From NCBI GenBank assembly GCA_963781895.1, contig CAWAIM010000034.1, positions 16,382-80,381 on the forward strand: 64,000 bases of DNA, read 5' to 3'. The notes under the pieces were generated by a model, which worked only from the letters and a program-made list of their open reading frames with translations, was not told where the DNA came from and ran no database searches. This document shows, one piece after another, positions 27,744 through 38,256 of the stretch. Every line of letters starts with the position of its first letter. Position 1 is the stretch's first letter. The DNA comes from Roseiarcus sp963781895 (GTDB lineage: Bacteria > Pseudomonadota > Alphaproteobacteria > Rhizobiales > Beijerinckiaceae). Made by a program: the position numbers and the translations under genes.

Positions 27744-28499
27744 CTACGTGTCAGGTCCCTGCGCGACTTCCTTGACGAGCTTTCGCATCATCGCCTCGCC
27801 GAAGCTCTTGAAATCGTCGATCGGCACGACGAACGCGCCGGGCCCGCCGATCACATTGTCGCGATAATATTGCTCCAGGCCGCCGGGCGGGTTGGTGTGG
27901 AGCGCCAGATAGCCGCCAATCGCCGCAGCGCGGCGATTGAAGATCGCCAACCCATTGATGACAGCTCCGCCTCCGACCGCAGCGTCCCGCGCCCCCCTGA
28001 CCGGATTGCCTTGATTGCTGGCGCCGTCGCCCGAGACGTCAATCACATGGCGGTCGGTCTCGAAGACGGTCTCGCCGAACAGGGCAAAAGCGAAATCGAT
28101 CGCCGAACCGATCGCGGTCCGGCCAACGAAGGATCGCGGCGCGGCGATCAGGGCGGCGGCGAAGGCGTGCGCGTCCGCATGATTGCGGACGACGGCCCAG
28201 TCGACCACGACCTTCTGTTCGCCCTCTCCCGCCCACTCGACATAGGCGAGCGCAATCGCGCCATGCGGGCCGGTCGTTATCGCATCGAGCAATTGCCTGC
28301 TTTCGATCGCCTCGGCATAGCCCCGGCGTTCCATCGCGAACTCGCCGTCGTCGATGCTGCGCGAAACATCGGCCGCCAAGACCACCGCGGCGTCGACCGC
28401 GACCGTCGCCTCGGCCGCGCCCCCGCGCCGACCGCCTGGCGCGGCGAGCGCCAGAACGACGACGACGCAAGCCCCCAAACACACCCGCACGCAATGCAC
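27744..28499 (-). CDS. DUF1194 (von Willebrand A-like) exported protein
   Basis: A 251-residue protein from a GTG at 28499 that has GGAG upstream and is followed by a signal peptide (CVVVVLALAAPGG). The mature part starts with VVLAADVSRSID, a MIDAS-like DxSxS motif, and continues with the alternating strands and helices of a VWA domain (HVIDVSGDGASNQG). DUF1194 proteins are uncharacterised; metal-dependent protein binding in the periplasm is inferred. The frame is open to 28637 but lacks a signal there. It converges with the pseudoprotease gene. Confidence 0.8.
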   Translation of the reverse strand: MHCVRVCLGACVVVVLALAAPGGRRGGAAEATVAVDAAVVLAADVSRSIDDGEFAMERRGYAEAIESRQLLDAITTGPHGAIALAYVEWAGEGEQKVVVDWAVVRNHADAHAFAAALIAAPRSFVGRTAIGSAIDFAFALFGETVFETDRHVIDVSGDGASNQGNPVRGARDAAVGGGAVINGLAIFNRRAAAIGGYLALHTNPPGGLEQYYRDNVIGGPGAFVVPIDDFKSFGEAMMRKLVKEVAQGPDT

Positions 28500-28890
28500 C
28501 GCTGTCTCCGTCGACCCCCTTGGGCGAGAATAAACATGACGCGCGGAAACCGCCAGCCGACCCCGCTCGCGTAGCGCGACCAAACCCACGCGTTCTTGAA
28601 GTGCGCTATTCGGGATTGAGGGGGAAGAGCCGCACAATGCCAGGGGTCAGCGAGGACCGCCGCTTCCCGCTCGGCTCGCGACGCGCTCTACCGAAAATCA
28701 GAGCCGCAGACAGCTTGCCGCGGGTCTGCGCGCCAAGCCCGGGCGCGAGGGGAGCTCGAAATCAAGGACGGCCCGAAAAGGGCCGCCGCCGGTGGCGGTG
28801 CGTCCCGTGGCCCGTCTTGCAAGACCGTCGCCCACGTCGCCCAATGACGCATCCTTGACTTGGAGCTCCTCTCGCGCCGGAGCCTGCCGC
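28500..28890. other. 391-base intergenic stretch, no convincing gene
   Basis: Lies between two minus-strand genes. Frames in it are short and lack ribosome sites. A CGGCCC-GAAAA-GGGCCG hairpin at 28769-28785, about 105 bases past the stop of the upstream DUF3828 gene, could end that transcript, although no T-run follows. Confidence 0.4.
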
Positions 28891-29373
28891 CTATTTCGTT
28901 CGCAAATCGCCGCGCAACGTATGGCCTTCTCCGTCGAGCAGAGTGTACGCGATATCGTCGATCCGCCACTCGCCACGCTCGAAGACCATGGCGTAAGTCA
29001 ACTTCTCGCGGGCGCCGTCGCCGCGCGCGAACTCGGCCAGCACTCTCGCCGCGTCGCCGTTTTCGGAAATCGGGGAAATCGCCAAGTCGACGACATGCGG
29101 AGCTTGGTCGCTGAAGGGCTGGCTGACAATCGCCGGCGCGCGGCTCAGCGTGTCTTGCCGAACGTCGAAATCAATGGCTCGCAAAAGCGAGCGCGAGAAG
29201 AACCGGGCGCGCAGCGCCGGATCGACCATGACGCTGTCGGCGCCGCGCTCGATCGCCGGTTGATCCGCAACATACGCGGCCTTAACCACCGACTCCGGCC
29301 CGTGCCTGGAGAGCGCCGCTTGGCCGGTGAGCACGAATGGGAGAATAAAGGAGACTGCGATGAACGCCCTCAT
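28891..29373 (-). CDS. Small exported protein, DUF3828-like
   Basis: A 160-residue protein starting at an ATG (29373) preceded by GGAAGGAA. It has a signal peptide (FIAVSFILPFVLTGQAALS). The mature part has a cystatin/NTF2-like composition, with the segment LTYAMVFERGEWRIDDIAY typical of DUF3828 lipoprotein-like folds. No catalytic residues are evident. It stands alone; 242 bases upstream separate it from holC and hold no obvious gene. Confidence 0.65.
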   Translation of the reverse strand: MRAFIAVSFILPFVLTGQAALSRHGPESVVKAAYVADQPAIERGADSVMVDPALRARFFSRSLLRAIDFDVRQDTLSRAPAIVSQPFSDQAPHVVDLAISPISENGDAARVLAEFARGDGAREKLTYAMVFERGEWRIDDIAYTLLDGEGHTLRGDLRTK

Positions 29374-29615
29374 GACGTGTTCCTTCCGTGCGTTAAGCGA
29401 AACGTTAACCACGGTCCCAGTGCGCGTCGCTGTGACGGGCGTCACACTGCATTGGGGAAGAGCCTGGGCTCGATCGGTATGGGTCCGTTTGACCGACGTT
29501 TCGGTCGAGCAATTCCGCGAACCGCGCTTGCGCGGGCTCTCGCGTTGCGTCAGTCCGCCGCTATCGCCACGGATCCGGGTGGTGGAATGTGATCACCATC
29601 CCACGTCGCGGCGCC

Positions 29616-30068
29616 TTAGCGCGCCCGCTCCCAGCCGCCCTCGTCGCCTTCGCGCCAATAGCTGATCGCATGGCCCTCGTCCTTCAGGCGCTTCCAGCGG
29701 ACGCGGGCCTCGGAGATCGCCTCGTCGTCGCGCCCGTCGAACAGCATGACGACCTCGTCGAATGCCCCGTCCTCCGCGGCCGTTTCGGCCCCGGACAGCA
29801 GGACCAGCATCGTCGCGCCGTTCGGGTTTTCCGCTTGCGCGGTCAGGAAAACCCGTTGCGACGCCGGATCGCCATCGCCGGCGGCGCCGTGGGGAAGAAA
29901 GCTCGCGTCATCGTAGGTCCAAAGCCGATCATTGAGCGCCGCGACCATCTCCTCGGATGGGGCGCGCACGACGACGCGCCGCCCGCTTGTCAGCGCGCGC
30001 TCCAGCAGCTCCGGCAGCGCCTGATCGATCCGTCGGCGTTCAAGATGATAGAACCGAAACTCGCTCAC
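29616..30068 (-). CDS. holC: DNA polymerase III chi subunit
   Basis: Clamp-loader accessory subunit that contacts single-stranded-DNA-binding protein. The 150-residue sequence matches the family: FYHLERRRIDQALPELLERAL at the start, VVVRAPSEEMVAALNDRLWTY, SFLPHG and the late YWREGDEGGWER tail. It starts at a GTG that overlaps the stop of the upstream gene (GTGA). The pepA-holC order, here with one extra gene between, is widespread in proteobacteria. Confidence 0.92.
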   Translation of the reverse strand: MSEFRFYHLERRRIDQALPELLERALTSGRRVVVRAPSEEMVAALNDRLWTYDDASFLPHGAAGDGDPASQRVFLTAQAENPNGATMLVLLSGAETAAEDGAFDEVVMLFDGRDDEAISEARVRWKRLKDEGHAISYWREGDEGGWERAR

Positions 30069-30601
30069 TCGCCAGCCGGGCCGACGATGACGAAGGTGCG
30101 GTCCGAATCGGTCGCCATCAACCCAAGGCTGACGCCGCCGGGCTCGTGCTCCTCGATCTTGCCGGCGACATAGACGTCGCCACGTTCCCGCGAGGCGTTC
30201 AGGTATTCGCGCGCGTCGGCGCTCATGCTACGCAGGACGCCGATGCTTTTGGCCGCGTCCCAGCCGAGCGCCGCGTGCAGGGCGGCGGCCTGAAACCGCT
30301 CGAAGTTGGTGGTGGTGCGCGCTTTGGCCGGTTCGCCGATGCGCGCCTCAAAGCGCACGAATTCGTCACCGTGGCAGGTCAGGGTCGCATCGACGTCGAC
30401 CCTGGTCGTGACGTCGAACACATTGGCGTCCGACCTGGCGCGCGAGACCACGATCGCGTGCGAGAATTCGACCTGCATGTCGCTCGCGGCAAGGCGCAAG
30501 GCGGCGGAAAAGGCGTCGCAGCCCGCCAGCGCCCAAGCCGATTCCGGGTTCGCGCAGCATGCCGCCAGCGCAAGGGCGAAGACCGTGGATCGCAGCCCCA
30601 T
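30065..30601 (-). CDS. Small exported protein between pepA and holC, unknown function
   Basis: The 178 residues start at an ATG (30601) that leads straight into a signal peptide (STVFALALAACCANPESAWA). Two further Cys occur in the mature part. No family is recognised. Codon use resembles neighbours. The stop overlaps the holC GTG by four bases, so expression is coupled to holC despite a likely envelope location. An alternative ATG at 30619 adds six residues. The start lies 62 bases after the pepA stop. Confidence 0.65.
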   Translation of the reverse strand: MGLRSTVFALALAACCANPESAWALAGCDAFSAALRLAASDMQVEFSHAIVVSRARSDANVFDVTTRVDVDATLTCHGDEFVRFEARIGEPAKARTTTNFERFQAAALHAALGWDAAKSIGVLRSMSADAREYLNASRERGDVYVAGKIEEHEPGGVSLGLMATDSDRTFVIVGPAGE

Positions 30602-30663
30602 TGTGATGTCCCCGCCCATATCGTCGAGCCAATCCGAGTCGTCGTTTTCTGGACTTCGCGATC

Positions 30664-32169
30664 CTAGTCTTCGTATGAGTCGGCGATGAGACGGTTCAGA
30701 AGGCGTACGCCCCATCCCGAGCCCCAGGACTGATTGATTTCTGACGCTGGCGAACCCATGGCCGTTCCCGCGACGTCGAGATGCGCCCAGGGCGTCTGCT
30801 TGATGAAACGCTGCAGGAACTGCGCGGCCGTGATCGAGCCGCCGTGGCGTCCGCCAGTATTTTTCATGTCGGCGAACTTGGAATCGATCATCTTGTCGTA
30901 AGCCGCGCCGAGCGGCATGCGCCAGACCTTCTCGCCCGTCGCTTCGCCCGCCGCGATGAGCCGCTGCGCCAACTCGTCGTTGTTCGAGAACAGGCCGGCG
31001 TATTCCTGCCCGAGCGCGACCATGATGGCGCCGGTCAGCGTCGCCAGATCAATGATCGCCCGCGGGGAAAACGTCTCCTGCGCATACCAGAGCGCGTCGG
31101 CGAGAACCAGCCGGCCCTCGGCGTCGGTGTTGACGACTTCGATCGTCTGTCCGGACATCGAGGTGAGGATGTCGCCCGGCCGCATCGCGTCTCCATCGGG
31201 CATATTTTCGACCAGGCCGATCACGCCGACCGCGTTGACCTTCGCCTTGCGCGTCGCCAGCGCATGCAGGAGCCCGACGACGCAGGCCGCGCCGCCCATG
31301 TCGCCTTTCATATCCTCCATGCCGGAGGAGGGCTTGATCGAGATGCCGCCCGAATCGAAAGAGACGCCTTTGCCGACGATAACGAGCGGCTTTGTCCGCC
31401 TTGAGCGGGCGCCGCTCCAGCGCATGGTCACCAGTCGGCTTTCGCGCGCGGAGCCGCGACCCACTCCGAGCAAGGCGTTCATCCCGAACTTGCCCATCGC
31501 CTTCTCGTCGAGCACGCGCGTCTCGACCCCGAGCTTGTCCAGAGTTTTGGCGCGATCCGCGAATTCGGCCGGAAAGAGCACGTTTGGCGGCTCGTTGACG
31601 AGGTCGCGCGCAAACTCGACGCCTTCGGCCACCGCAAATCGCTCGTGCGCGATCGCGCGCGCCGCCCCGGCATGGCTCAATCCGATGTAGAAATCGGGCG
31701 TCTCGACGTTCTCCTCGTCTGAATCTTTTTTACGCGTCTTATACTTCTGGAAACGATAGCCGCGCAGGCGTAGGCCAAGGGCGAAGTCCGCCGCCGCCCC
31801 ACTGTCCCAGGTCCCCACTGGCGGTTCGAACGCGACCTCGACTTTCTGGGCGCCCGTCAATTTGCCGAAGGCAAAGCCTCCGAGGGTAACGAAGTCGATC
31901 GCGCTGTTGTCTTTCCCAGGCGCGACACCGACAACCACCAGCCTCGAAGCGTCGAGGCCCGCCGGCGCGAGAATATCGAGCGCCGTGCGCTGAGCGCCGC
32001 GGAAGTTCGACGCCTTGGCGGCGGCTCGGATCAGGGGCTCGATATCGCCAAACTGGGCGGTCACCGCCGGGGCGGGCTTCATATCCGCGCCGACAAAGAC
32101 GACAAGCGCGCTTCCCTTGGGCGCGGACAGCGAACCAAAGGCGACCTTGACGACTTCGCTCATAACCAT
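30664..32169 (-). CDS. pepA: Leucyl aminopeptidase (cytosol, M17)
   Basis: Two-metal aminopeptidase that frees N-terminal residues from peptides. The family signature NTDAEGRL is present, along with VGKGVSFDSGGISIKPSSGM and the metal-binding KGDMGGAA. The 501-residue length is canonical. Two starts are possible (32169 and 32163, both ATG); a GGGA site favours 32169. It is divergent from lptF, a conserved arrangement in which the shared 250-base region carries both promoters. Confidence 0.96.
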   Translation of the reverse strand: MVMSEVVKVAFGSLSAPKGSALVVFVGADMKPAPAVTAQFGDIEPLIRAAAKASNFRGAQRTALDILAPAGLDASRLVVVGVAPGKDNSAIDFVTLGGFAFGKLTGAQKVEVAFEPPVGTWDSGAAADFALGLRLRGYRFQKYKTRKKDSDEENVETPDFYIGLSHAGAARAIAHERFAVAEGVEFARDLVNEPPNVLFPAEFADRAKTLDKLGVETRVLDEKAMGKFGMNALLGVGRGSARESRLVTMRWSGARSRRTKPLVIVGKGVSFDSGGISIKPSSGMEDMKGDMGGAACVVGLLHALATRKAKVNAVGVIGLVENMPDGDAMRPGDILTSMSGQTIEVVNTDAEGRLVLADALWYAQETFSPRAIIDLATLTGAIMVALGQEYAGLFSNNDELAQRLIAAGEATGEKVWRMPLGAAYDKMIDSKFADMKNTGGRHGGSITAAQFLQRFIKQTPWAHLDVAGTAMGSPASEINQSWGSGWGVRLLNRLIADSYED

Positions 32170-32365
32170 CTCATTCCCATGTCCGCATGCGCTGCTGCGC
32201 CGCTCGACTCGCCGATGCAGTCCGTCGGCCGCCGGGGTCGAGATATCGGGGGTTTGCGGCGCTCGTCAATAAGCCGCCGCGATTGCGGGTCACAATTCTC
32301 CGGGTTGAGCGTACGGTTCGCTTGGAGGGGCCCGCCTTGCAAAACAAACGGGTACGGATTAGCGC

Positions 32366-32390
32366 CGGCGACCAGCGGCGACCAGCGGCG
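32366..32390. repeat. Short tandem repeat in the pepA-lptF promoter region
   Basis: The 10-base unit CGGCGACCAG occurs two and a half times, 32 bases before the lptF start. It is probably slippage-prone; nothing shows it is regulatory. Confidence 0.5.
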
Positions 32391-32421
32391 GACGCGGTCG
32401 GCGCCTTACGATGCGGCGGCG

Positions 32422-33540
32422 ATGACCCGAATTGAACGCTATTTGTTCAGGAGCACTTCGACAGCCTTTCTCTCGGGCCTCGTCGTTCTGACCGGCATCA
32501 TCTGGATTACCCAGGCCCTGCGACAGATCGATCTGTTGACGAGCAAAGGCCAGACCATTCTTATATTTCTTATGATGACGGGTCTCGCCGTGCCGTCGCT
32601 GGTGGCGATCATTGCTCCCGTTGCATTGTTTGGGGGCGTCCTCTATACGCTCAACAAGCTCAACGGCGACAGCGAGTTAGTGGTCATGTCCGCCTCTGGC
32701 GTTTCGCCAGAACGGCTATTGCGCCCACTGGCGCTGCTGTCCGGTTTGGTGTTTGCGGTGGTGGCGGCGCTGTACATCCAGGTTCTGCCCTGGAGCTATG
32801 GCGCGATCCAGAACCTGACGACTTTCGTTCACGCCGATTTCATCGCCAACTTCGCTCGACCGGGCGCCTTTACCCAGCTCGAATCGGGTTTTGTGTTTCA
32901 TTTCCGCGAACGCACGCCCGACGGCGCGCTGCGCGGGGTTTTCATGCAGGACTGGCGCGACCCTTCTCACATCACGACTTACATCGCGGAGGCCGGCAAG
33001 ACCGTCGATCGCGACGGCGCGAGCTATCTCCAGCTCTCGAAGGGCGTCCTTTTGCGGCCGCAGTCGTCGGGCGATTCGGCAATCGTGACCTTCGACGACT
33101 ATACCATCGATCTTTCCCAATTCATGCGCGCCGTCAGCTCGATCAAGAAGCCGCGAGAACGATCCACCGCGCAGTTGCTGAGGCCTGACGCCCAGGATCG
33201 GGCCGACCCGGCGCTGGCTGGCCATATCCGAAGCGAGTTGCTCGACCGTCTGGCGAGCCCGCTCTATGCTCTCGTCGCCGGACTCTTCGCTTTCGCGGCG
33301 CTCGGAGAGGCGCGCACGACCCGGCAGGGGCGCGGCGTCGCGATCGGGGGAGCAATCGGCGCATTTCTTGGCGTGCGCATGCTCGGCATCGCGGCGACGA
33401 CGCTGGTCGTCGCGGATCCATCCGCCGGCATATTTGTCTGGGCGATTCCAGTTGCCGCATGCCTCGCCGCGCTGGCGATCATCTTCCGTCGACCGCTCTT
33501 GGGTCAGCGGGGGCGCGGCGCTCTGGGGAGTCCAGCATGA
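32422..33540 (+). CDS. lptF: LPS export ABC transporter permease LptF
   Basis: One half of the LptB2FG inner-membrane complex that lifts lipopolysaccharide out of the membrane. It begins MTRIERYLFRST, the typical alphaproteobacterial N terminus, with three membrane spans, a periplasmic jellyroll (about residues 130-260), and three more spans. The start is set by this motif; the open frame from 32179 extends back across the pepA promoter. It overlaps lptG by ATGA. It has 372 residues. Confidence 0.95.
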   Translation: MTRIERYLFRSTSTAFLSGLVVLTGIIWITQALRQIDLLTSKGQTILIFLMMTGLAVPSLVAIIAPVALFGGVLYTLNKLNGDSELVVMSASGVSPERLLRPLALLSGLVFAVVAALYIQVLPWSYGAIQNLTTFVHADFIANFARPGAFTQLESGFVFHFRERTPDGALRGVFMQDWRDPSHITTYIAEAGKTVDRDGASYLQLSKGVLLRPQSSGDSAIVTFDDYTIDLSQFMRAVSSIKKPRERSTAQLLRPDAQDRADPALAGHIRSELLDRLASPLYALVAGLFAFAALGEARTTRQGRGVAIGGAIGAFLGVRMLGIAATTLVVADPSAGIFVWAIPVAACLAALAIIFRRPLLGQRGRGALGSPA

Positions 33541-34616
33541 TCGGCCGGACGCTCTCGTTCTATTTGGCGAACCGCTTTGCGCGGACGGTAATCGCGGCGT
33601 TCGCGTTCGTCTTCGTCCTCATTTACGCTGTCGATCTGGTGGAATTGCTGCGCCGCTCGGGCGACGCGCGGCGCGCGACCGGAATCGCCATGGCCGGCCT
33701 GTCGTTCCTTCGGACGCCGACGGTCGCCGAACAGGCCCTGCCGTTCGCGGTTCTGTTTGGCTCGATGATCGCCTTTCTTAACCTGTCGCGCAAACTGGAG
33801 CTGGTGGTCGCGCGGGCCGCGGGCGTATCGGTTTGGCAGTTCCTGACCCCGCCGCTGGTCGTGAGCACTGTGATCGGGATTGCGTCGGTCACCCTATATA
33901 ATCCAGCATCCACGTGGATGAAACAGAAGTCCGACGCAATCGAGGCCAGGGTTTTTGACGGTCTGGCGCCTGGATCGGGGGGGATGTGGATCCGGCAAAG
34001 CAGCGTCGACGGCCAAGCGGTCATTCACGCCAATGGAAGAGACCCTACTGGGACGCAGCTCGCACGCATCGAGGTCTTCAACTTCGACGGTAAGGGCAAT
34101 TTCGTCGAGCGCGTAGACGCGGCCTCGGGCGAACTGATGGACGGTTACTGGTTGTTGCGCGACGCAAAGGTCGTCAGTCCAGGTTTCGAAACCCTCCCGG
34201 TCTCGACATACCTGCTCGCGACCAACCTCAGTCGCCGGGAGGTCGCCCAGGCTTTCGTGGCGCCCGAGACAGTGTCGTTTTGGAGACTGCCTGAGCTCGC
34301 CAACCAGACCGAACGGGCGGGTCTGGATCCTACCGCCTATCGGCTGAGATATCAGGAGCTTTTGGCGCGCCCGCTGATGCTGGCCGCAATGGTGTTGGTC
34401 GCCGCGTGCTTTTCGTTAAGATTCTTCCGAATGGGCGGAGTCGAATATATGGTTTCCGGTGGCGTCACGGCCGGGTTCATGCTTTATGTCATGACGAAAG
34501 TGATCAACGACCTCGGCGGCGCCGGGTTTATCAGTGCGCCTGTGGCGGGCTGGTCGCCCGGGGTCGTCGGGTGTTTGTTTGGCGTTTATGTGTTGCTGCA
34601 GCAAGAGGATGGTTGA
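33537..34616 (+). CDS. lptG: LPS export ABC transporter permease LptG
   Basis: Second permease of LptB2FG. It starts MIGRTLSFYLANRF at the ATGA overlap with lptF and has the same six-span, jellyroll-containing layout (359 residues). The conserved SGVTAGFMLY-like segment near the C terminus is present (VSGGVTAGFMLYVM). The lptD gene starts on the last base of its stop codon. Confidence 0.95.
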   Translation: MIGRTLSFYLANRFARTVIAAFAFVFVLIYAVDLVELLRRSGDARRATGIAMAGLSFLRTPTVAEQALPFAVLFGSMIAFLNLSRKLELVVARAAGVSVWQFLTPPLVVSTVIGIASVTLYNPASTWMKQKSDAIEARVFDGLAPGSGGMWIRQSSVDGQAVIHANGRDPTGTQLARIEVFNFDGKGNFVERVDAASGELMDGYWLLRDAKVVSPGFETLPVSTYLLATNLSRREVAQAFVAPETVSFWRLPELANQTERAGLDPTAYRLRYQELLARPLMLAAMVLVAACFSLRFFRMGGVEYMVSGGVTAGFMLYVMTKVINDLGGAGFISAPVAGWSPGVVGCLFGVYVLLQQEDG

Positions 34617-37223
34617 TGGGGCGCGCCGTCAGCTCTTCCCTTGAGCCGAAGACGCGCCGCACCCGAGTCACGCGGTCCGGGCCGCTGATCCTCGGGATGT
34701 CGGCGATTGCGTCCTTGACCCTTTGGCTCGTCTGCCCCGCTACGGCGCAAGACGCTAACGCCGGCGCGCGGCCCGGGCAAAGCGCCAATGCTTCTGACAA
34801 GAAAGCTCCCGAAAAGCTCGTCATTGATGCGGACCAGCTCGTCTACGACAAAGACAAGAACACAGTCTCGGCGATCGGTTCGGTCCAACTGTTCTATCAA
34901 GGCCGCATCCTTCAGGCCGACCGCGTGACCTATAACAGGACCACGAAGCGGGTCTACGCCGAAGGCCACGCCAAGATGACGGACGAGCACGGCGACGTTG
35001 TTTACGGCAGCCGATTCGAGCTTAGCGACAATTTTCGCGACGGCTTCATCGATAGCGTTCAGATGCTTACTTCCGATAAGACGCGCTTCTCCTCGCCACG
35101 GGTGGAACGCACGAATGGCGACATTACGGTGCTGCGCAAGGCCGCTTACACCGCCTGCGAGCCTTGCAAGAATCACCCGGAGCGGCCGCCGTTCTGGCAA
35201 GTGCGCGCGACGCGCATCATCGAGAATCAGGTGACTCACACCGTATATTACGAGGATGCGCAACTCCTTTTCTGGGGCGTCCCGTTCTTTTGGATGCCCT
35301 ATTTTTCCTCGCCGGACTCGACCGTCAACAAACAGACCGGCGTCCTGGCGCCTCAGTTCGTTCAGGGGGCAAGTCTCGGCTACGGCATCGGCATCCCCTA
35401 CTTTATCAATCTCGCGCCCAACTACGATCTGACGCTGATCCCGACCTACCTGTCGAAGCAAGGGCTTTTGGGGGAGGCCGACTGGCGTCAGCGGCTGACG
35501 AACGGCACCTATAACATTCGGGTGACCGGCATCGACGAGCAGGAGCCCGGCTTGTTTCCGCTCTACCCTTACGGCGCCGGCAACAGCCGTCTGCGCGGCT
35601 CGATTGAAAGCAAGGGCGACTTCCTGCTCAACGACATGTGGCGGTTCGGCTGGAACGGCACCTGGATGAGCGATAAGTTTTTCCTCAACGATTACAAACT
35701 ACAAGGCATTGACTTCAGCGATTACTATTTTCAGGATGTCGTATCGTCGATCTACCTGCGCGGCCAAGCCGCGCACAGTTACTTCGATCTCAGCGCCTAT
35801 CGGTTTGTCGGCACGACGCCGAACGACGACAATCGCACCCTGCCCATTGTCGCGCCGGTCCTTGATTTCAATCGCGTCATCAACCTTCCCGACGACCGCA
35901 CCTATGGGCTGGGGGGACAGCTCACGGTCGATTCAAACGTCGCCAACATCGATCGCACCAATGCAGCGTTTCAATCGACCGGCCTGCAGACCTTCGACAA
36001 CGCCTACCACCTTTACAACGTCTGCGAGACGCAGGTCGCAAACGCCTTCGTGCCGACCTATGTCCCGGGCAAGTGCCTGCTGCGCGGCATTGCGGGCGAC
36101 TACGCCCGCGCCTCCGGCCAGGTCTCCTGGCAGCGCAGCTATATCGATCCAATCGGCGAAGTCTGGAAGCCGTTCCTTTTCGCGCGTCTCGACGGAGAAT
36201 CGACGCAACTCGATGAAACCGGATCGATCACCTACGCCAGCTTCATCGGCTCGAGCACGGTCGCCAATTCGAGCCAGGCCGCCTTTTTCTCCGGTTCTCA
36301 ACAGGGCTCTTTCGCTCGCGGCATGGCGGGGATCGGCCTCGAATACCAATTTCCATTCACTTACAGCTCGTCGTGGGGCACGCAGACAATCACGCCGATC
36401 GGGCAGTTCATCGCCCGGCCCAACGAGATCCTGCCGCGAATCCAGCCTAACGAAGACTTCGCAAAGCCTCGTCTTCGACGAGACCAACCTGTTCGCATGG
36501 AACAAGTTCTCGGGCTACGACCGGGTCGAAGGCGGCACGCGCCTAAACTACGGCGTCCAATATACCGCCGACTTCGCCAACGGCGGCCACGCCAATGTCG
36601 TGGCCGGCCAGTCGATCCAGGTCGCGGGGCAGAATTCCTACACGCTGGTCGATGTCGCCAACACGGGCCTGAATTCGGGACTGGACAGGACGCTTTCCAA
36701 TTTTGTCGCCGGCGAGACGTTGCAGCCGTTCTCGACCCCGATCTCCGTCACCACCAAGCAGCAGTTCGACAGCGCGACCCTGCAGCTCGACCGTTTCGAC
36801 GCGATCGCGAAAGCCAGCTACGCCGGCGTGACCGGCAGCGTCGATTACGCGCTCTATGCGGCTCAGCCGGCGCTCGGCTGGGAATTTCCGCGCGAGGGCC
36901 TGACCACAAATCTCGCCTACAAATACAAGGATCATTGGTCGTTTGACGGATCGCTCATCCTCGACATGTCGCGCCATTTCTACGACACGGCAGGCCAGAC
37001 GACCCCGATCTTCTACCCCATCGGCTATTCATTGGGCTTCGGCTACAAAGACGAATGCACGACCTTGACCGTCCGGTACTCGTCCAACCTCAGTGCGCCG
37101 GCCGCTTACCCCGTGTACGTCGGCGGTCCGGTCGTTTACAACCCGACCGTGCGCATTCAGACGCTGATGATCCAGCTGGTTTTGCGCACGCTCGGCGACG
37201 TCAAGGGGAACGTCGGCCTCTGA
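34616..37223 (+). CDS. lptD: LPS-assembly protein LptD (frameshifted)
   Basis: Outer-membrane barrel that inserts lipopolysaccharide into the outer leaflet. A signal peptide ends near PATAQ; the OstA/LptA-like N domain (LVIDADQLVYDKDKNTVSAIG) and the barrel follow. At about 36457-36459 the frame changes: the first frame reads PNEDFAKP, and the family sequence resumes one base later as SQSLVFDETNLFAWN. Removing one T restores an 868-residue protein. LptD is essential in LPS-making bacteria, so a sequence error is the more likely cause. The gene normally found next, surA, is absent. Confidence 0.85.
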
Positions 37224-37257
37224 CGAAACGGTCGTCCCAGCCGGCGGAGCTCCATGG

Positions 37258-38256
37258 ATGTTGAGCGACAAGCCGCCCCTGGCGATGACGATGGGCGACC
37301 CGGCCGGCGTCGGCCCGGAGCTGGCGCTGGCGGCGTGGCGCGACCGGTCGCCCGGCGACGCGCCGTTCTTCGTCCTTGCCGCGCCCGCGTTTGTCGCCGC
37401 CGTCGCCGCGCGCATCGGATCGGAGACGCCCGTCATCGAGACGGAAGCCGCCCGCGCCGCAAGCGTTTTCGAAGCGGGTCTGCCGGTCGTCCCGCTCGAC
37501 AGCCCCTTCCAGGCCGAGTCCGGTCGGCCCGACGCCAGCGCCGCCGCGGCGACGATCGAGTCGATCACGCGCGCGGTCGAAGCGGTCCGCCGAGGCGAGG
37601 CGCGCGCCGTCGTCACCAATCCGATCGCCAAGGCGGTGCTTTATCGGGCCGGCTTCCGCTTCCCTGGGCATACCGAATATCTGGGCGCGCTGGCGAACGC
37701 CTGGGGCGCGCCAGCCTTTCCGGTCATGATGATCTGGTCCGAGGCGCTCGCCGTCGTTCCGGTGACGATCCATGTCGCGCTCGCCGAAGCGCCGAAGGCG
37801 CTGACCGCGGAACTGATCGTCAAGACCGCGCGGGTGGTCGATCGCGACCTGCGCGCGCGATTCGGCCTCGCCCGGCCTCGCCTCGCCCTGGCCGGCCTCA
37901 ACCCGCATGCCGGGGAGGGGGGCTCGATGGGGCGGGAGGAGATCACGATCATCGCCCCGGCGATCGAGGCCTTGCGGGCCGAGGGGATCGACGCGATCGG
38001 GCCGCTTTCCGCCGATACGATGTTCCACGCCCAGGCGCGCGCGCGCTACGACGTCGCGCTGACCATGTATCACGATCAGGGGCTGATCCCGGTCAAGACG
38101 CTCGCCTTCGACCAGGGCGTCAACGTCACCCTCGGACTGCCGTTCGTGCGCACCTCGCCCGATCACGGCACGGCGTTCGACATCGCGGGGCGCGGCCTCG
38201 CCAATCCGTCGAGCCTGATCGCGGCGCTCAAGCTGGCGGACCGGCTGACGCGATGA
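37258..38256 (+). CDS. pdxA: 4-hydroxythreonine-4-phosphate dehydrogenase
   Basis: Oxidises 4-phosphohydroxy-threonine in pyridoxal 5'-phosphate synthesis. The motif TMGDPAGVGPEL opens the protein. Metal ligands are His in FPGHTEYL, in GLNPHAGEGG and in MYHDQGLIP. The 332-residue length is normal. It follows lptD by 34 bases and overlaps rsmA by four. In relatives surA is usually between lptD and pdxA. Confidence 0.96.
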   Translation: MLSDKPPLAMTMGDPAGVGPELALAAWRDRSPGDAPFFVLAAPAFVAAVAARIGSETPVIETEAARAASVFEAGLPVVPLDSPFQAESGRPDASAAAATIESITRAVEAVRRGEARAVVTNPIAKAVLYRAGFRFPGHTEYLGALANAWGAPAFPVMMIWSEALAVVPVTIHVALAEAPKALTAELIVKTARVVDRDLRARFGLARPRLALAGLNPHAGEGGSMGREEITIIAPAIEALRAEGIDAIGPLSADTMFHAQARARYDVALTMYHDQGLIPVKTLAFDQGVNVTLGLPFVRTSPDHGTAFDIAGRGLANPSSLIAALKLADRLTR

